Positions 33,485-44,165 of a stretch of DNA of 64,000 nt are shown one piece after another. How positions within the stretch are numbered: position 1 is the first letter of the stretch; each line of letters opens with the position of its first letter. A program made the position numbers and the translations under genes. The stretch lies in the NCBI GenBank assembly GCA_018398575.1, contig JAGTXZ010000018.1, forward strand, positions 124,001 through 188,000. The letters run 5' to 3'. A model generated the notes under the pieces. It was not told the origin of the DNA, did not search any database, and was given only the letters and a program-made list of their open reading frames with translations. The DNA comes from Ampelomyces quisqualis (lineage: Eukaryota > Ascomycota > Dothideomycetes > Pleosporales > Phaeosphaeriaceae).

Positions 33485-34792
33485 ATGCCGCCGCACCGCC
33501 TGCCGGAGAGCTGCGAGCCTGCAAACGACTTCCTCTCCGGATTGTCCGCGGCCCTGCACACGTGCGTGCCCACCAACCTCGCCCTGCTATCCACGCTGCT
33601 GGGGACATGCAGCATCGTATCGTGGCTGTTCGCCCAGCTGCCGCAGATTTACAAGAACCACCGGCTCAAGTCGACCTCAGGACTCAGTGCTTTCTTTCTC
33701 TCCGAATGGCTGATGGGCGACGTGACGAATCTGCTTGGCTGTCTCTTTACAGGGCAGGCGTCGTGGCAGATCATCATTGCTTCCTACTACGTCTTCGTGG
33801 ATTGCTGCCTGTGCGCGCAGTGGGTGTGGTATGAGCTGCTGCACCACGGCCGACCGCTCAGGCCTATCTGGGGACGCTGGACCAGACAATCGCCCTCCCC
33901 CGCTGGCTCCTCGCCGAATCCACACGGCGGCCGCGTCGCCGCGTCCCGCTCGCCCATGCCCTCTCCCAAGACGATGCTGTACATGTCCCTCATCTTCGCC
34001 GTCGTGTCTCGCTCCACAACCGCAACGCCCCTCGGTCCCGCACCCCACACCCTCACAACGTCCGACTCACCCCCCACCCCCACGCAAACCGCAGGCAAAG
34101 TCTTCTCCTGGATGTCCACCTTCCTCTACCTCGGCTCGCGCCTGCCCCAACTATACATGAACCAAGTCCGCCGCTCCACCGCGGGCTTATCCCCCGCGCT
34201 CTTCGCAGCAGCCTTCTTCGGCAACTTGTTCTACTCCACCAGCTTGCTCACCAACCCCTGCGCATGGCACGACTACGCCTCGGGCGCTGGACGCGGCTGG
34301 GTCGCACCCCAAGGCAGCGACCGCGAAGCCTGGGTGCTCCGCGCCACGCCTTTTTTCCTCGGCGCCGCAGGCGTGCTCATCATGGACGCAGCCGTCGGTC
34401 TCCAATTCGCCTACTTTGGCGACGGCGACGTACAACCCTCCCGCGGCCGCGGCGTCCACTCCACAGACGAGGAAATCATCATCACAGTCGACCACCGTGG
34501 CAAACTCAAGCGCCGTCATCTACACTGGCGCCGGGTGAGTGGCTGGATGCGCGGCTGGGCGCCTGCCGTGAGTGTCGCTGCGACGCCGAGCGTGAGTCGC
34601 GCCACGACGCCCGCTGAGTCGCCGAGGCCGCAGAGTCCCGCGAGTAGGAGCAGTAGTCGTGCCGGGGGGAGTGGGAGTAAGAGTATCCCGATTACGGGCA
34701 GGGGTGATGCGTTGGATGAGGCAAGGGCGTTATTGGGAACGAGTAGGCATGCGAGTCCGAGGAGTTATGGGGGGATTGGGTCGCCGAGGTGA
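33485..34792 (+). CDS. PQ-loop (PQLC2/Ypq-type) vacuolar amino-acid transporter
   Basis: An intronless frame of 435 residues. Two PQ-loop repeats are present: WLFAQLPQIYKNHRLKSTSG near residues 47-66 and SRLPQLYMNQVRRSTAGLS near 217-235. Each lies in a triple-helix bundle, giving about seven membrane segments. A Pro/Ser-rich cytosolic loop separates the bundles, and a basic Ser/Arg-rich tail follows. Yeast Ypq1-3 and human PQLC2 export cationic amino acids from vacuole/lysosome, which is the expected role. The C-terminal ALDEARALLG contains an acidic dileucine-like signal (DEARALL), which fits sorting to the vacuole. Start at ATG 33485 is the first in frame. Confidence 0.85.
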   Translation: MPPHRLPESCEPANDFLSGLSAALHTCVPTNLALLSTLLGTCSIVSWLFAQLPQIYKNHRLKSTSGLSAFFLSEWLMGDVTNLLGCLFTGQASWQIIIASYYVFVDCCLCAQWVWYELLHHGRPLRPIWGRWTRQSPSPAGSSPNPHGGRVAASRSPMPSPKTMLYMSLIFAVVSRSTTATPLGPAPHTLTTSDSPPTPTQTAGKVFSWMSTFLYLGSRLPQLYMNQVRRSTAGLSPALFAAAFFGNLFYSTSLLTNPCAWHDYASGAGRGWVAPQGSDREAWVLRATPFFLGAAGVLIMDAAVGLQFAYFGDGDVQPSRGRGVHSTDEEIIITVDHRGKLKRRHLHWRRVSGWMRGWAPAVSVAATPSVSRATTPAESPRPQSPASRSSSRAGGSGSKSIPITGRGDALDEARALLGTSRHASPRSYGGIGSPR

Positions 34793-35220
34793 TTGGCCTA
34801 TCATGTGTTGTACAAAGTCATACCGGTTGGCATTTCTTGTTGGGAGCATCTGCATTGGCGTCGTGTTGGGCGCTGGCATCATGGTACGACAGTACGAGCA
34901 TCACTATTATGAACCATTAGAATTGGCTTGGCCATCACATCATTACGCGTGTAAGAATAGGGTACGTCAAATCTAGATGGAAGCGCAAATTTACCAAACA
35001 ACTACCCAATTCTATTCTCACAGATGCAGAAATAGTCCACGAAGCTCCCACGGAGACGCCAAATGTTGAACAAGAGAAAGCGGGATGAACAGTCCAGACC
35101 CAAAGACCCAGGTATTACACTTGTACAGGCGGTGGTTGTACAGTAGACAGATTCGGGACGTGAACCGAGGTATATGTACGTGAAAAAGTGGACACTTTTC
35201 AAGGGTGAGAGAGAAAAGGT
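34793..35220. other. Convergent intergenic region
   Basis: About 430 bp between the PQ-loop gene and the NADH dehydrogenase gene; both 3' UTRs, nothing else recognised. Confidence 0.4.
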
Positions 35221-37071
35221 TTAGACACGCGACACATCGCGGCCAAAGACCTTGGCCTTGGCCCAGTCCAGCATGACCAGGATCCTGTTGCGTGTGCTGA
35301 AACACATGCTGAGGTACGCACTGCGCCAAAAGATGTAGGTAATAGTACCACCGCTGGCAATGTTACCAGCGAACCAGGAAATGTCCGCAACGGCCTTTTC
35401 GGATCCAATGTAGGCGAGCGAGCCCTGGTGAGAGTACTCAAACGGACCAATTTGCTTGACGCGGCGTTGCCTTTTCTGGAGTTCCTTGATCTCCTCAAAG
35501 ACCTTGTCGCGTGCCTCTTTTCCGGGTGCCTTTTCTTGTGCGATGGACAGTTCGGCGAGCTGAGAGTCAATTTCCTGGGTCTTGGCCATGTTGTTGAACA
35601 TGCGGGCGAGGAAAGCACCTTCTTGAGCGGCGACTTGTGCGGTAGGAGCGTAGTTGGCGACAGCGCAGTCACCAACAGCCCAGACGTTTTCGGTCCCTTT
35701 GACGACGAGGTATTCGTTCACGGCAAGGCCCCGTCGAGAGTCCTTCTGCGCGGGAATCTGGTTGATCAGGTCCTTGACAAGGGGTCGGAGAGCATTTCCG
35801 GTAGCCCAGACAAGCAGACCGTAGGGGATCTTCTCAACCTGCTTCTTGCCGTCAGGTCCGGCTGACTCGGCCTCGATGTACTTTTCAGCAACGTTCTTGA
35901 CCATGGTCTTTGTGCGGATGGTGATGGTCTCCTCCTTGAACGTCTTCTCGGTGTAGTCAATGAGCTGCTTGGAGAACATGGGCAAAACATTTGGCAGGGC
36001 CTCGACGAGGGTGACGTGGAAGTTGTCCTTGATCTCCGGAAGCCACTTCTTCAGATCCGAGTGGAAAAAGTCCTGGAGCTCACCAGCAAACTCAACGCCG
36101 GTAGGGCCACCGCCGACAACGACCATGTGCAGCAGGCGCTTCTTCTCCTCGTCTGACTGGTCCTTGAAGGTGGCGGTTTCGCAGCAGTCCATGATGCGGG
36201 CCCGGATGCGCTGGGCATCTCCGACCTCCTTGAGGAAGAGACCGTTTTCGCGGACACCGGGGATGCCTGCCATGTGTTAGCTGTGCCCATGTGCAAAAGC
36301 GGAAAAATTCAACGACGTACCAAAAGTGGCGTTTTCGGCACCGACGCCCACAACGAGCATGTCGAAGGGCACCTCGGTGGCAGACGAGTCACCCTTGATC
36401 TCCGAGTCGTCGTTGATGTACACGATGCGCTTCTCGTAGTCGATCTTGGTGGCCTCGGCTTCGTAGTACTTGACGGCGGCCTTCTTGTGGCGCAGGAAGT
36501 TGCGGATGGGCTCCATGATGGAGCGGTGCTCAATGGTGCCGACGGTACACGAGGGCAGGAGCGGGGTGAAGAGGAAGTAGTTGCGCGGCGAGACGACGAT
36601 GACGTTGTAGTTTTCCGTGTCGAGTTTCTTCAGGAGGGAGACGGCGCCCCAGCCGGTGCCTGTCGCGTGTTAGACTGGCGTGTCCGCGGGCACTTGGGGG
36701 CGGCGTCACGTACCCAGCACGACAAGCGTCTTCTTGCTCGGGTCGGGCTCGGGCTGGTCGTGCGGGTTGCGCGTTTCCCAGATGCCGTAGCCGACGTATC
36801 CCAGGCCGGCAATGGCGGCGAGCTGCGTGAGGCGCCATGTCCAGCGCAGGAGGCGGAACCTGCGCTTGGGCTTGGGCTTGGGCGGCTGGGCATCGCCCGA
36901 GGCGCGTCGTATCGACTGGCGGAGGGCCGCCTGGTGGTGTGTCGGGCGCGGGGTCCCGCGGGCTCTGTTGGCCATCAGAGACGGGCGCTGCGTGGTGTAG
37001 GTGCGGCGGCCGGCCAGCTGCACCTGCGCCACCAGGCTGGCGGCAGCAAAGGGCCGCGTGTGGAGAGCCAT
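35221..37071 (-). CDS. NDE1: External alternative NADH:ubiquinone oxidoreductase, mitochondrial
   Basis: Exons 37071..36714, 36659..36321 and 36266..35221 (introns 54 and 54 bp), 580 residues. ATG 37071 opens an Arg/Ala-rich presequence (ALHTRPFAAASLVAQVQLAG). One membrane segment follows (LTQLAAIAGLGYVGYGIW), then the FAD Rossmann motif KKTLVVLGTGWGAVSLL. The NADH-binding motif is HMVVVGGGPTGVEFAGEL. The conserved ENVWAVGDCA and C-terminal SLAYIGSEKAV and AYLSMCFSTRNR segments are present. No EF-hand insert is seen, so this is the calcium-independent type. The flavoenzyme oxidises cytosolic NADH at the outer face of the inner membrane without pumping protons. NDE1 versus another paralogue cannot be settled here. 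Confidence 0.9.
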
Positions 37072-37528
37072 TGGGGGACTTGGAGCTGGGGAGGGGCAGC
37101 GCGAGGGCAGTGGCAGGTGTTGGGGGGTAGCCAAGGGGGGGGGAGGGGGGTGCAGCGGAGGTGTTGAGGATGCCGGACGCCAGGGAGGGCCGCTCCGATC
37201 AACTTTTTCGCAGCGCCATGACGAGCGCCAGGGGTCGTGACTCGTGCTTCACAATCCCTGCCCCTACACAGCCGACGCCGCGACGCATCCTATTACCCCG
37301 TGACCACCAACTAGACGCAGCCTGGCTGATCCCGAGCCGCTGGAGACCATGAGTATGATCCAGGAGTACTCCGTAATCGACCGGCGGAGGTGGGAAAGGG
37401 TGTGAGATTCAATTCAACGCCCATCAAGGAGCGGGCTTTTGCCAAACTGTCTATAAACGCCGGGTTGTATGTATATGCCATGCAACATGCCATCGTGAAG
37501 ATTCGAACAAGTGGAAATGCGTGAATGA
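37072..37528. other. Intergenic, NADH dehydrogenase promoter and ENP1 3' flank
   Basis: 457 bp. A G-rich stretch (37135-37150) lies just upstream of the NADH dehydrogenase start; TACTCCGTA is at 37367. No gene seen. Confidence 0.45.
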
Positions 37529-39071
37529 TTAGCCGTCGACTGCCATGACCATTGTGTCGTCGCCATCGATGCCCGCGGGCGCTGGCTCCATCATGACGCC
37601 TCGACCCCGACCTTCTAGTAATTCGCGCCTGACTTCTGCGCTGATGCTCTTGTGTCCTCGCGATAGCAGGAGATCGAGCAGTGCTTCTCGCTGGTCTTCG
37701 GTGATGTCGTTCCTGTATCTCTGCGCAAACCCAAGTAGACACTGGTGCCAGATGACCGGCAGCTTGCCCGCTCCACCCAAATCGCCAGCTACAGACTCCG
37801 TGTCCATGGCATCGGGGTTGTTGGTGACGACGCCGCGGAAGCGCAGAAAGTGGAATACAAGAGCGTCGACGACCTTGAATGGGAGCGCGTATTTCTTCTC
37901 GAGGAGCGTCTTGATGAAGATGTTGCAGGGCCCAGCGGCATCCGGGTCCGACGACATTTGCTCTGCGGCGATTTCACACAGACGGTGTAGACCTGCCGCC
38001 GAGTGCAAGACGGGTACGGAAACTTTGGCGACGACAGAGGCTACGATGACAGCGTCGCGCTGCGTGCATGCTCCATCGGTAAGCATTGGGAAGACGATGC
38101 CCTTGAAAAAGGCGCTGGGCTTGTACAGCGCCTTCTTCAGCGCATTGTACAAGTGTACATTGAGCTTGTGTGTTTCTTGGATATTGTCTTGCACCGCTGG
38201 AAGGAGAACGGTGTTGAGGAAGATCTGTGCGGTTTGCGGTTTCGCGGAGATGAAGATGCGGGTCGCAGCAAACATGGCATTGGCCGTCCAGTTCTCTGGG
38301 CGTGTGATGCCGAGAAGCGTTTCCCAGGCGGGGATTGTGGGGAGGATCTTGAAGGGTTTGGGTAGCTTGCCGGACTTGTAGCGGCTCATGATCAGGCCAA
38401 TTTTTGAGTATACTGTCGCATGTCAGTCAAGTCACCAAGGGAGCGAGCGAGCCCTCATCACCTTCAACGACCTTTGCGGGCAGCTCGACCGCATCTTCTG
38501 GGTCGCCACCGCCCAACATCTGTGGCTGCTTCACTGCGCCGTCCGAGGCCTCGTGAGCTGCAATCTTCTCCAGTATGAGTGCTGCCAAATCTGTCCCAGG
38601 TCCTGATGGTTGCGCCTCCTCGCCAGGCCACACGATTGGGTTCTCGTCTGTAGGTATGAATTTTTTCCATGCCGCCAGATCGTTGGCATCAATCTCCACC
38701 TCCTCGACCTGCGCCTCGTCGTCCTCGCCCCACGCCTCGTCGTCGTCGTCGTCTTCGAGTTGGACAAGTTCTTCAACGACCACATTGTCCTCGCCCATGC
38801 GTGTCTCGAAGTCAAATGCGGGGTTGGCGCTTTCTTGTGGCCGCACGCGGTTTTCCCTCTCGTCCTCCTCCTCTAGCTCTCGGCCAATGTCCAAGATCTT
38901 GCGCGAGCTCTTCGAGTCTACATAGCTCTGCTCCTCGCTCCTGTCGTCTCTGCTGCGCTTCTGGCGCTTGGCTGGCTTGTGCTTCCAGGGGTCGGAAGGC
39001 GCATATTCCTCGGCGAGGGGGTTGTGTCGTGGTGGCGCCCCGGCGCCTGGTGACTTGGGAACTTTCGGCAT
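37529..39071 (-). CDS. ENP1: Bystin (40S ribosome biogenesis factor)
   Basis: Exons 39071..38462 and 38412..37529 (49-bp intron), 497 residues. The N-terminal half is charged: basic KHKPAKRQKRSRDD, then an acidic Asp/Glu run near residues 105-125. The bystin domain starts before the splice (AAWKKFIPTDENPIVWPG) and continues through VYSKIGLIMSRYKSGKLPK, then FKILPTIPAWETLL. It also includes AFFKGIVFPML and LLSRGHKSISAEVRREL. Enp1 acts in the nucleolus and nucleus in maturation and export of pre-40S particles. All expected segments are present. It shares a 234-bp divergent promoter with BRE2. Confidence 0.93.
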
Positions 39072-39305
39072 GGCACGCTGCTGGACCGGCTCGGGGCTCG
39101 GGATGTTTCCGGAGTGAATTCGAGTAAGCGGTTTCCGTGTCTGGTGTTGTAGCAGCAAGGGCTGGGTCGGAGAAGCGGCGGCAGATGAAAAGTTGGTGGG
39201 GCACTTCGGTTTTGACTTTCGCGCACAAACAGCCCGCCGTAGCCAATGTGCCTGGTCGGTCGCGCTTCCATCAACGCATACTCGGTACAGTGTCCTCCGT
39301 ACACC

Positions 39306-41078
39306 ATGGCCGAGTCCCAGCCCACCTCGCGGTCCGGCACGCCATCGCTCGCGCCCCCAATGCGGCGTCCTCTCGAAGAAGATCACGCGCCGGCAGTATC
39401 CTCGCCGCTGAACCCAAATCCCGATGCCGCGGCGCGTGCTCGACTCAAGGCGCCGCCGCGTGAGCGCGAGCAGCGGGAAAAGCGCGAAACCTTGAAGAAG
39501 CGTGAGGCTTCCGCAAGCGTGCGTGCAAGCACTCCCAGTGCAAAGCCCGCCAAGAAGACGCGTCCGTCGGCCGACTCCCCAATGCGATATGCCATACCCG
39601 AGCCCAGAGCTACCGACTACGAGCCTCCCAAGGACAGCGTCTTCGTCTCCCACGAGCCGCACCCCATCTTCACGCCCGATGGCCGCGCGGAGCTGAAGAA
39701 GCCCCAAGACCAGGCCTGGAACAAGAGAGGCTACAGGTACACGCCGTGTGTCGCCGATCCGCTGTTCCGACACAAACAGTACTACAGGCAAAGCGATTCC
39801 AAGCCACATGGGCCCAGGATGAGCCACGAGGACTCGGACAGATGGTTCCACTTCGACGACAGCGGCACCATTGTCACTCAGGAGAAGGGCTGGCGCATGG
39901 GCCGAGGCAACGTGATAGCGCGGGAAGGCAGGGCATACTATGAGGTGAAGATACTCAAAGGCATCCCAGTCCATGGCCCCAAAGACCCCATCGACCCCAA
40001 GACGGGCGACACGAAACCAGGACCACACGTCCGGATGGGCTGGGCAAGACGAGAGGCTCCTTTGGACGGACCGGTTGGCTTTGATGGTTACAGCTACGGC
40101 ATCACCGACGCCCGCTTCGAGGCACAGCACCGATCGCGCGCTTCCAAGATCTTCAGACCCCTGCCCAAGGGCGCCAAGAGCAAGCACATGAAGGCAAGGC
40201 CGCCGCACGGAAAGCCAGTGCCGGTCGAGTACATTACAGACGAGCACATTCAGGAAGGCGACGTCATTGGCCTGGAGATTCAGCTACCAGCGCTGTCTCT
40301 GCATCGCAAGGTGATCGAAGGCATCTACAACCCAGCAGTAGACCTTGGTGATGGTTTCGACCTGGCAAACACCCAGGATCCGCTTGAGAGGCCAGTCGAC
40401 ATCATCCGGGACCGCATACCTGTCCCATACAAAGGCAACTTCTACTTCGAGCAGCTGGACTACCAGGTCACCAAGATGGTCGAGGCTTACCACGACCGAG
40501 GCCCCGTACCCAAAGTTTATCCATCGCCCAATCACGAGGATGTCAGCGTAAGGTCTCTCCCACATTCGCACATCAAAGTCTACAAGAATGGCAAAGAAGT
40601 CGGCATTGCCTTCGAGAATCTGCTCGCTTTCCTCCCTCCAGCGAGCGTACCGTCAGTCGAAGCCGTCAAGGCTGGCGCCAGATCCGGATTCGACGACGGC
40701 ATGGTCGGCTACATCCCTGCCATTTCACTCTTCAACGGCGGGATTGCGCAAGTCAACTTTGGTCCAGACTTCTGGTACCCGCCGGATGAAATGGTCGCTC
40801 AACGCGAAAAGGACATACAGATGACCGGCAGCGATCCTGTGGAAAACAACATCCCTGAAGGTCGCAAGCTGAAGCCTATGAGTGATCGCTTCAAGGAGCA
40901 GATCGCTGAAGACGTTGTGTGGGACATTATTGACGAAGTGGACTTCTTCACTCAGGATGGAGGTTGGGAGTACAAGGGCGAAGCTCCTCAGGATGTTGCG
41001 GGTAAATCCACACCAAGGGCAAGAGGGTTCGCTAACCCGGATGAGAACTTGGGTGTGGAGGTAGGTAGGAGGTACTGA
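39306..41078 (+). CDS. BRE2: COMPASS complex subunit Bre2/Ash2-like (SPRY domain)
   Basis: A single-exon frame of 590 residues from ATG 39306, which has a good context (caccATGG). An in-frame ATG at 39246 would add 20 residues and cannot be excluded. The disordered, Arg/Glu-rich N-terminus has a likely nuclear signal (SAKPAKKTRPS). An Ash2-type SPRY domain follows: WFHFDDSGTIVTQEKGWRMG, VRMGWARREAPL, GFDGYSYGI and GDVIGLEIQLP. A C-terminal SPRY half includes HIKVYKNGKEVGIAF and ISLFNGGIAQVNFGPDFWYP. The protein supports histone H3K4 methylation by Set1. The wide gap between the two SPRY halves is typical of fungal Bre2. Confidence 0.88.
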   Translation: MAESQPTSRSGTPSLAPPMRRPLEEDHAPAVSSPLNPNPDAAARARLKAPPREREQREKRETLKKREASASVRASTPSAKPAKKTRPSADSPMRYAIPEPRATDYEPPKDSVFVSHEPHPIFTPDGRAELKKPQDQAWNKRGYRYTPCVADPLFRHKQYYRQSDSKPHGPRMSHEDSDRWFHFDDSGTIVTQEKGWRMGRGNVIAREGRAYYEVKILKGIPVHGPKDPIDPKTGDTKPGPHVRMGWARREAPLDGPVGFDGYSYGITDARFEAQHRSRASKIFRPLPKGAKSKHMKARPPHGKPVPVEYITDEHIQEGDVIGLEIQLPALSLHRKVIEGIYNPAVDLGDGFDLANTQDPLERPVDIIRDRIPVPYKGNFYFEQLDYQVTKMVEAYHDRGPVPKVYPSPNHEDVSVRSLPHSHIKVYKNGKEVGIAFENLLAFLPPASVPSVEAVKAGARSGFDDGMVGYIPAISLFNGGIAQVNFGPDFWYPPDEMVAQREKDIQMTGSDPVENNIPEGRKLKPMSDRFKEQIAEDVVWDIIDEVDFFTQDGGWEYKGEAPQDVAGKSTPRARGFANPDENLGVEVGRRY

Positions 41079-42347
41079 ACCGACATCTTCTGACAATCCC
41101 CATCCCTTTTGTAGTTTTAGCTCTTCCCATGCGAATACCCAACCACCTTGAAGTAAACTGTTCGAATGAACTAGTAACACAACGTTCATAGATTCTATAG
41201 GGTTTGCTGATATTTTGGTGAGAATGTGTGTTTATCCCGAACTTGCGTCGTTCATTTGCCGCGACGTCGAGCAGCTTGATACAATCCATGGCAGATTAGA
41301 CTAGAGTATTGCCCAACCGGTACGTCTTGTTCTTGCCCTGCGTACGTCGCGATGCAGAGCAATGACCAACGCTATTCAAAAACATCAGGGAGTTGAATTA
41401 ATCGTGACGTGAAAACCTCTGTCAAGTGTCCATTCTGCACTCTACTGCATCGCCTGCTAATCATTCAAGTTGCAGTCGGTACAGCTACTTGACGCTGTGC
41501 TGGGCCAGTAGCAAAGTGAGCAAGCAACATCAAAACGCAATCGAACAGCATGAGCCGCGAAGCTTGGATGTTGCTTCTTCCCGCATCTTAAAGAAAGCGT
41601 GGGCTTTTAAGGCCAGGAAAAGCAAAGTATCGTTACTCTTGGTCTACGTACTCTCAGTCCAGATGGTACCGTGTGCTTTAAAGTGGAGCTATTGTGTGAT
41701 TGACAAGAATATCGATGTGCCGACTTCTTGTCTTTGGGATACCCAATGGTAGCTCAGTACACTTCGTTGGCTGTCAACAATCTGATTGACGTACTTGAAT
41801 TGCAGCCGCTCGCATGGTGTAAGCATGCCTTACGCTTTCGCTGAATCCGCCCTGTTTTCATTGTCAGAGTGGTGCCCTTATGGGCTGAACAATGTGTATG
41901 ACGAGAATTGAGCTGGTTATGATACGTGCCTGCTCTCTGTTCACGACATTAGGATAGAGGTGTTCGTTGTCCGCGGCAGTTGACGCAATCTGATATAGTG
42001 TACTCCGTACATGTGTACGGATTGGCTTTTCTGCGCATGATGGAAGCTGGTAGGGAAGGCGAGAACTGTGGCCTTACAAGTTGCATGAAAACATTTCCCG
42101 GATGATGTGCGCCCTCACGCCCAGTACGTCGGCGGGTAGTGCAGTTTTAAAGTGGCCTAGAGCTAAATTGGCAATAGTGCGGGATAGCGGCTGCGTAATT
42201 CGAACTTCATCAGAAGGCATCCCTCTACCAAACGAAACTTTGAGAACATCCCATGTTGTCGTGTCTATGATCAGACGATCGCTCCATAGGTCTCTAGTCG
42301 TCCGTTCAACCTAGAGATTATTTTCTCATTCTTCTATCTGCCCCACG
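41079..42347. other. Intergenic, no gene seen
   Basis: About 1.27 kb between BRE2 and the decarboxylase, both on the plus strand. TACTCCGTA lies at 42001-42009. Frames are short and without motifs. I looked for tRNA-like B-box sequence and saw none. Confidence 0.4.
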
Positions 42348-43919
42348 ATGGACTCTTCACAATACCGTACCGCTGCCAAGGAGGCCATAGACGAAATTGC
42401 AAATTACTACGACACTGTAGAGGAACGACCAGTACTTCCATCCGTAAAGCCAGGATACCTTCGACCGCTTCTCCCTGATGGGCCACCACAGGATGGCGAA
42501 GCATGGGACAAAATCCAAGCAGATATCGACCGTTTCATCATTCCTGGACTTACACACTGGCAGTCGCCCAAGTTTATGGCATTCTTTCCCTGCAATTCTT
42601 CATTCCCTGCCATGATTGGCGATATGTATAGCGGTGCTTTCAATGCGGCTGCTTTCAATTGGATCTGCTCGCCAGCTATCACCGAGCTCGAGACAATTGT
42701 GATGGATTGGGTGTGTAATATGATTGGTCTGCCAACGTGTTTCCTAAGTACGAGCGAGACTGGGGGAGGTGGCATCATTCAAGGTACTGCAAGCGAAGTC
42801 ATCGTCACTGCTGTCGTTGCAGCAAGGGAACGTTTAATCAGGCGGCGATTGGCGAACATGCCTGAGGGGGAGGAGAAGTTGGACAAAGCAGCGGATAAGA
42901 GAGGCAAACTTGTCGCCTTGGGATCCGAACATGCCCACTCCAGCACAATGAAAGCGGCCATTATCGCTGGTACAAGGTTCCGAACTGTCCCTGCGACGAA
43001 AAAGTCAAATTACGGCGTCACAGTGGACGCCTTGAGAAAGACAATCGAGGAGTGCTATGCTAAAGGTCTTGAGCCTTTCTACTTCACGGCTACTTTAGGA
43101 AGCACAGGAACCTGCGCAATAGATGACTTGGCTGGGATCGCGGAGTTGGCAAAAGAGTATCCGGACATATGGATCCACGTCGATGCCGCCTATGCTGGAT
43201 CTGCACTGGTGTGTCCGGAGTATCAGCACCTCTGCCCGCCAATCGCCAACTTTGACAGCTTCAACTTCAACCTACACAAGTGGCTTTTGGTCAATTTCGA
43301 TTGCTCGGCGTTCTACGTTAAGAGCAGGAAAGATCTGATTGATACTTACAGTATTACTCCAAGCTACCTACGCAATGAATTCACCGAGTCCGGGTTGGTC
43401 ACAGACTACCGCGACTGGCAAATTCCACTCGGGAGACGCTTCAGAAGTCTAAAGGTTTGGTTTGTACTCCGTACTTATGGCGTTAATGGTCTGCGCGAAT
43501 TCGTTCGAAAGCACATTAAGCTAGGCGAGTACTTCCACGAGCTCCTAAAGTCTCGCTCCGATATCTTCAGCATCACGACTGAACCGGCATTTGGTCTCGT
43601 CACGTTCCAAATCAAGCCCCCGGTACCAATCGCCAGCAAAGCAGCTGCGGATCAGCCCGATCCCGCGCACGAGGCCTACTCGAACGACTTCGCGCCCAAT
43701 GCGAAAGCACAATACCGCGAGGATGCTAATCACCGAACGAAAGAAGTATATGAAGCGGTCAATTCAAAAGGGGAGTTCTTCTTGACGAGTACAGTTGTCT
43801 GCGGGACGTATGTTATTCGAGTCGTCAGTGCAACTGTTCTGAGTGAGGAAAAGTATTTGAAGGGCGTTTTCGATGCGCTGGTAGAGGCCGCAGAGGGGGC
43901 CAATGGAGAGGGACCATGA
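42348..43919 (+). CDS. PLP-dependent aromatic-L-amino-acid decarboxylase
   Basis: An intronless frame of 523 residues, group II decarboxylase of the DDC/TDC type. Family segments include HWQSPKFMAFFPCNSSFPAM, NWICSPAITELE, the VDAAYAGSA aspartate that pairs with the pyridine nitrogen, and NFNLHKWLLVNFDCSAF. The Lys in HKW forms the Schiff base with PLP. A C-terminal VVCGTYVIRVV segment closes the fold. Substrates of relatives are tryptophan, tyrosine and DOPA; which is used here is not clear. There is no signal peptide, so it is cytosolic. Fungal members often serve specialised metabolism, but no biosynthetic core gene lies next to it. Relative to typical enzymes (about 480-500), there is a small insert near residues 175-190 and another near 440-460. 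Confidence 0.88.
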   Translation: MDSSQYRTAAKEAIDEIANYYDTVEERPVLPSVKPGYLRPLLPDGPPQDGEAWDKIQADIDRFIIPGLTHWQSPKFMAFFPCNSSFPAMIGDMYSGAFNAAAFNWICSPAITELETIVMDWVCNMIGLPTCFLSTSETGGGGIIQGTASEVIVTAVVAARERLIRRRLANMPEGEEKLDKAADKRGKLVALGSEHAHSSTMKAAIIAGTRFRTVPATKKSNYGVTVDALRKTIEECYAKGLEPFYFTATLGSTGTCAIDDLAGIAELAKEYPDIWIHVDAAYAGSALVCPEYQHLCPPIANFDSFNFNLHKWLLVNFDCSAFYVKSRKDLIDTYSITPSYLRNEFTESGLVTDYRDWQIPLGRRFRSLKVWFVLRTYGVNGLREFVRKHIKLGEYFHELLKSRSDIFSITTEPAFGLVTFQIKPPVPIASKAAADQPDPAHEAYSNDFAPNAKAQYREDANHRTKEVYEAVNSKGEFFLTSTVVCGTYVIRVVSATVLSEEKYLKGVFDALVEAAEGANGEGP

Positions 43920-44165
43920 GCCCAATGTAAATCGTCGTGAGTAGCACACTTTTTTCGTAGGATTGATGGGTCGATATGAAGTCTTTTTCCACCCCGCTTC
44001 TTGCCGTTCACTTCCTGAGTAGCTCCTTGACAGCCAGCTCCATGTGGACTCGTCAAACGCCGCACAAGAGCAAATCATTCGCACTGAATTTCTCAACTCA
44101 ACCACTTCCGACAAATTTCAGATCCTTTTTCCACTAATCCCAAATTCATCACTCCGCATGCAAAA

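Noticed and set aside
36274..37167. 297-codon plus-strand frame
   Set aside because: Antisense shadow of the NADH dehydrogenase exons 1 and 2, Gly/Val/Arg-rich without domain.
37545..38381. 278-codon plus-strand frame
   Set aside because: Antisense to the bystin domain; no independent support.
38427..40247. 606-codon minus-strand frame running across ENP1 exon 1 and into the BRE2 gene
   Set aside because: Its end is the true bystin exon, but the extension is antisense to BRE2 coding DNA; the bystin N-terminus MPKVPKS at 39071 fits the family.
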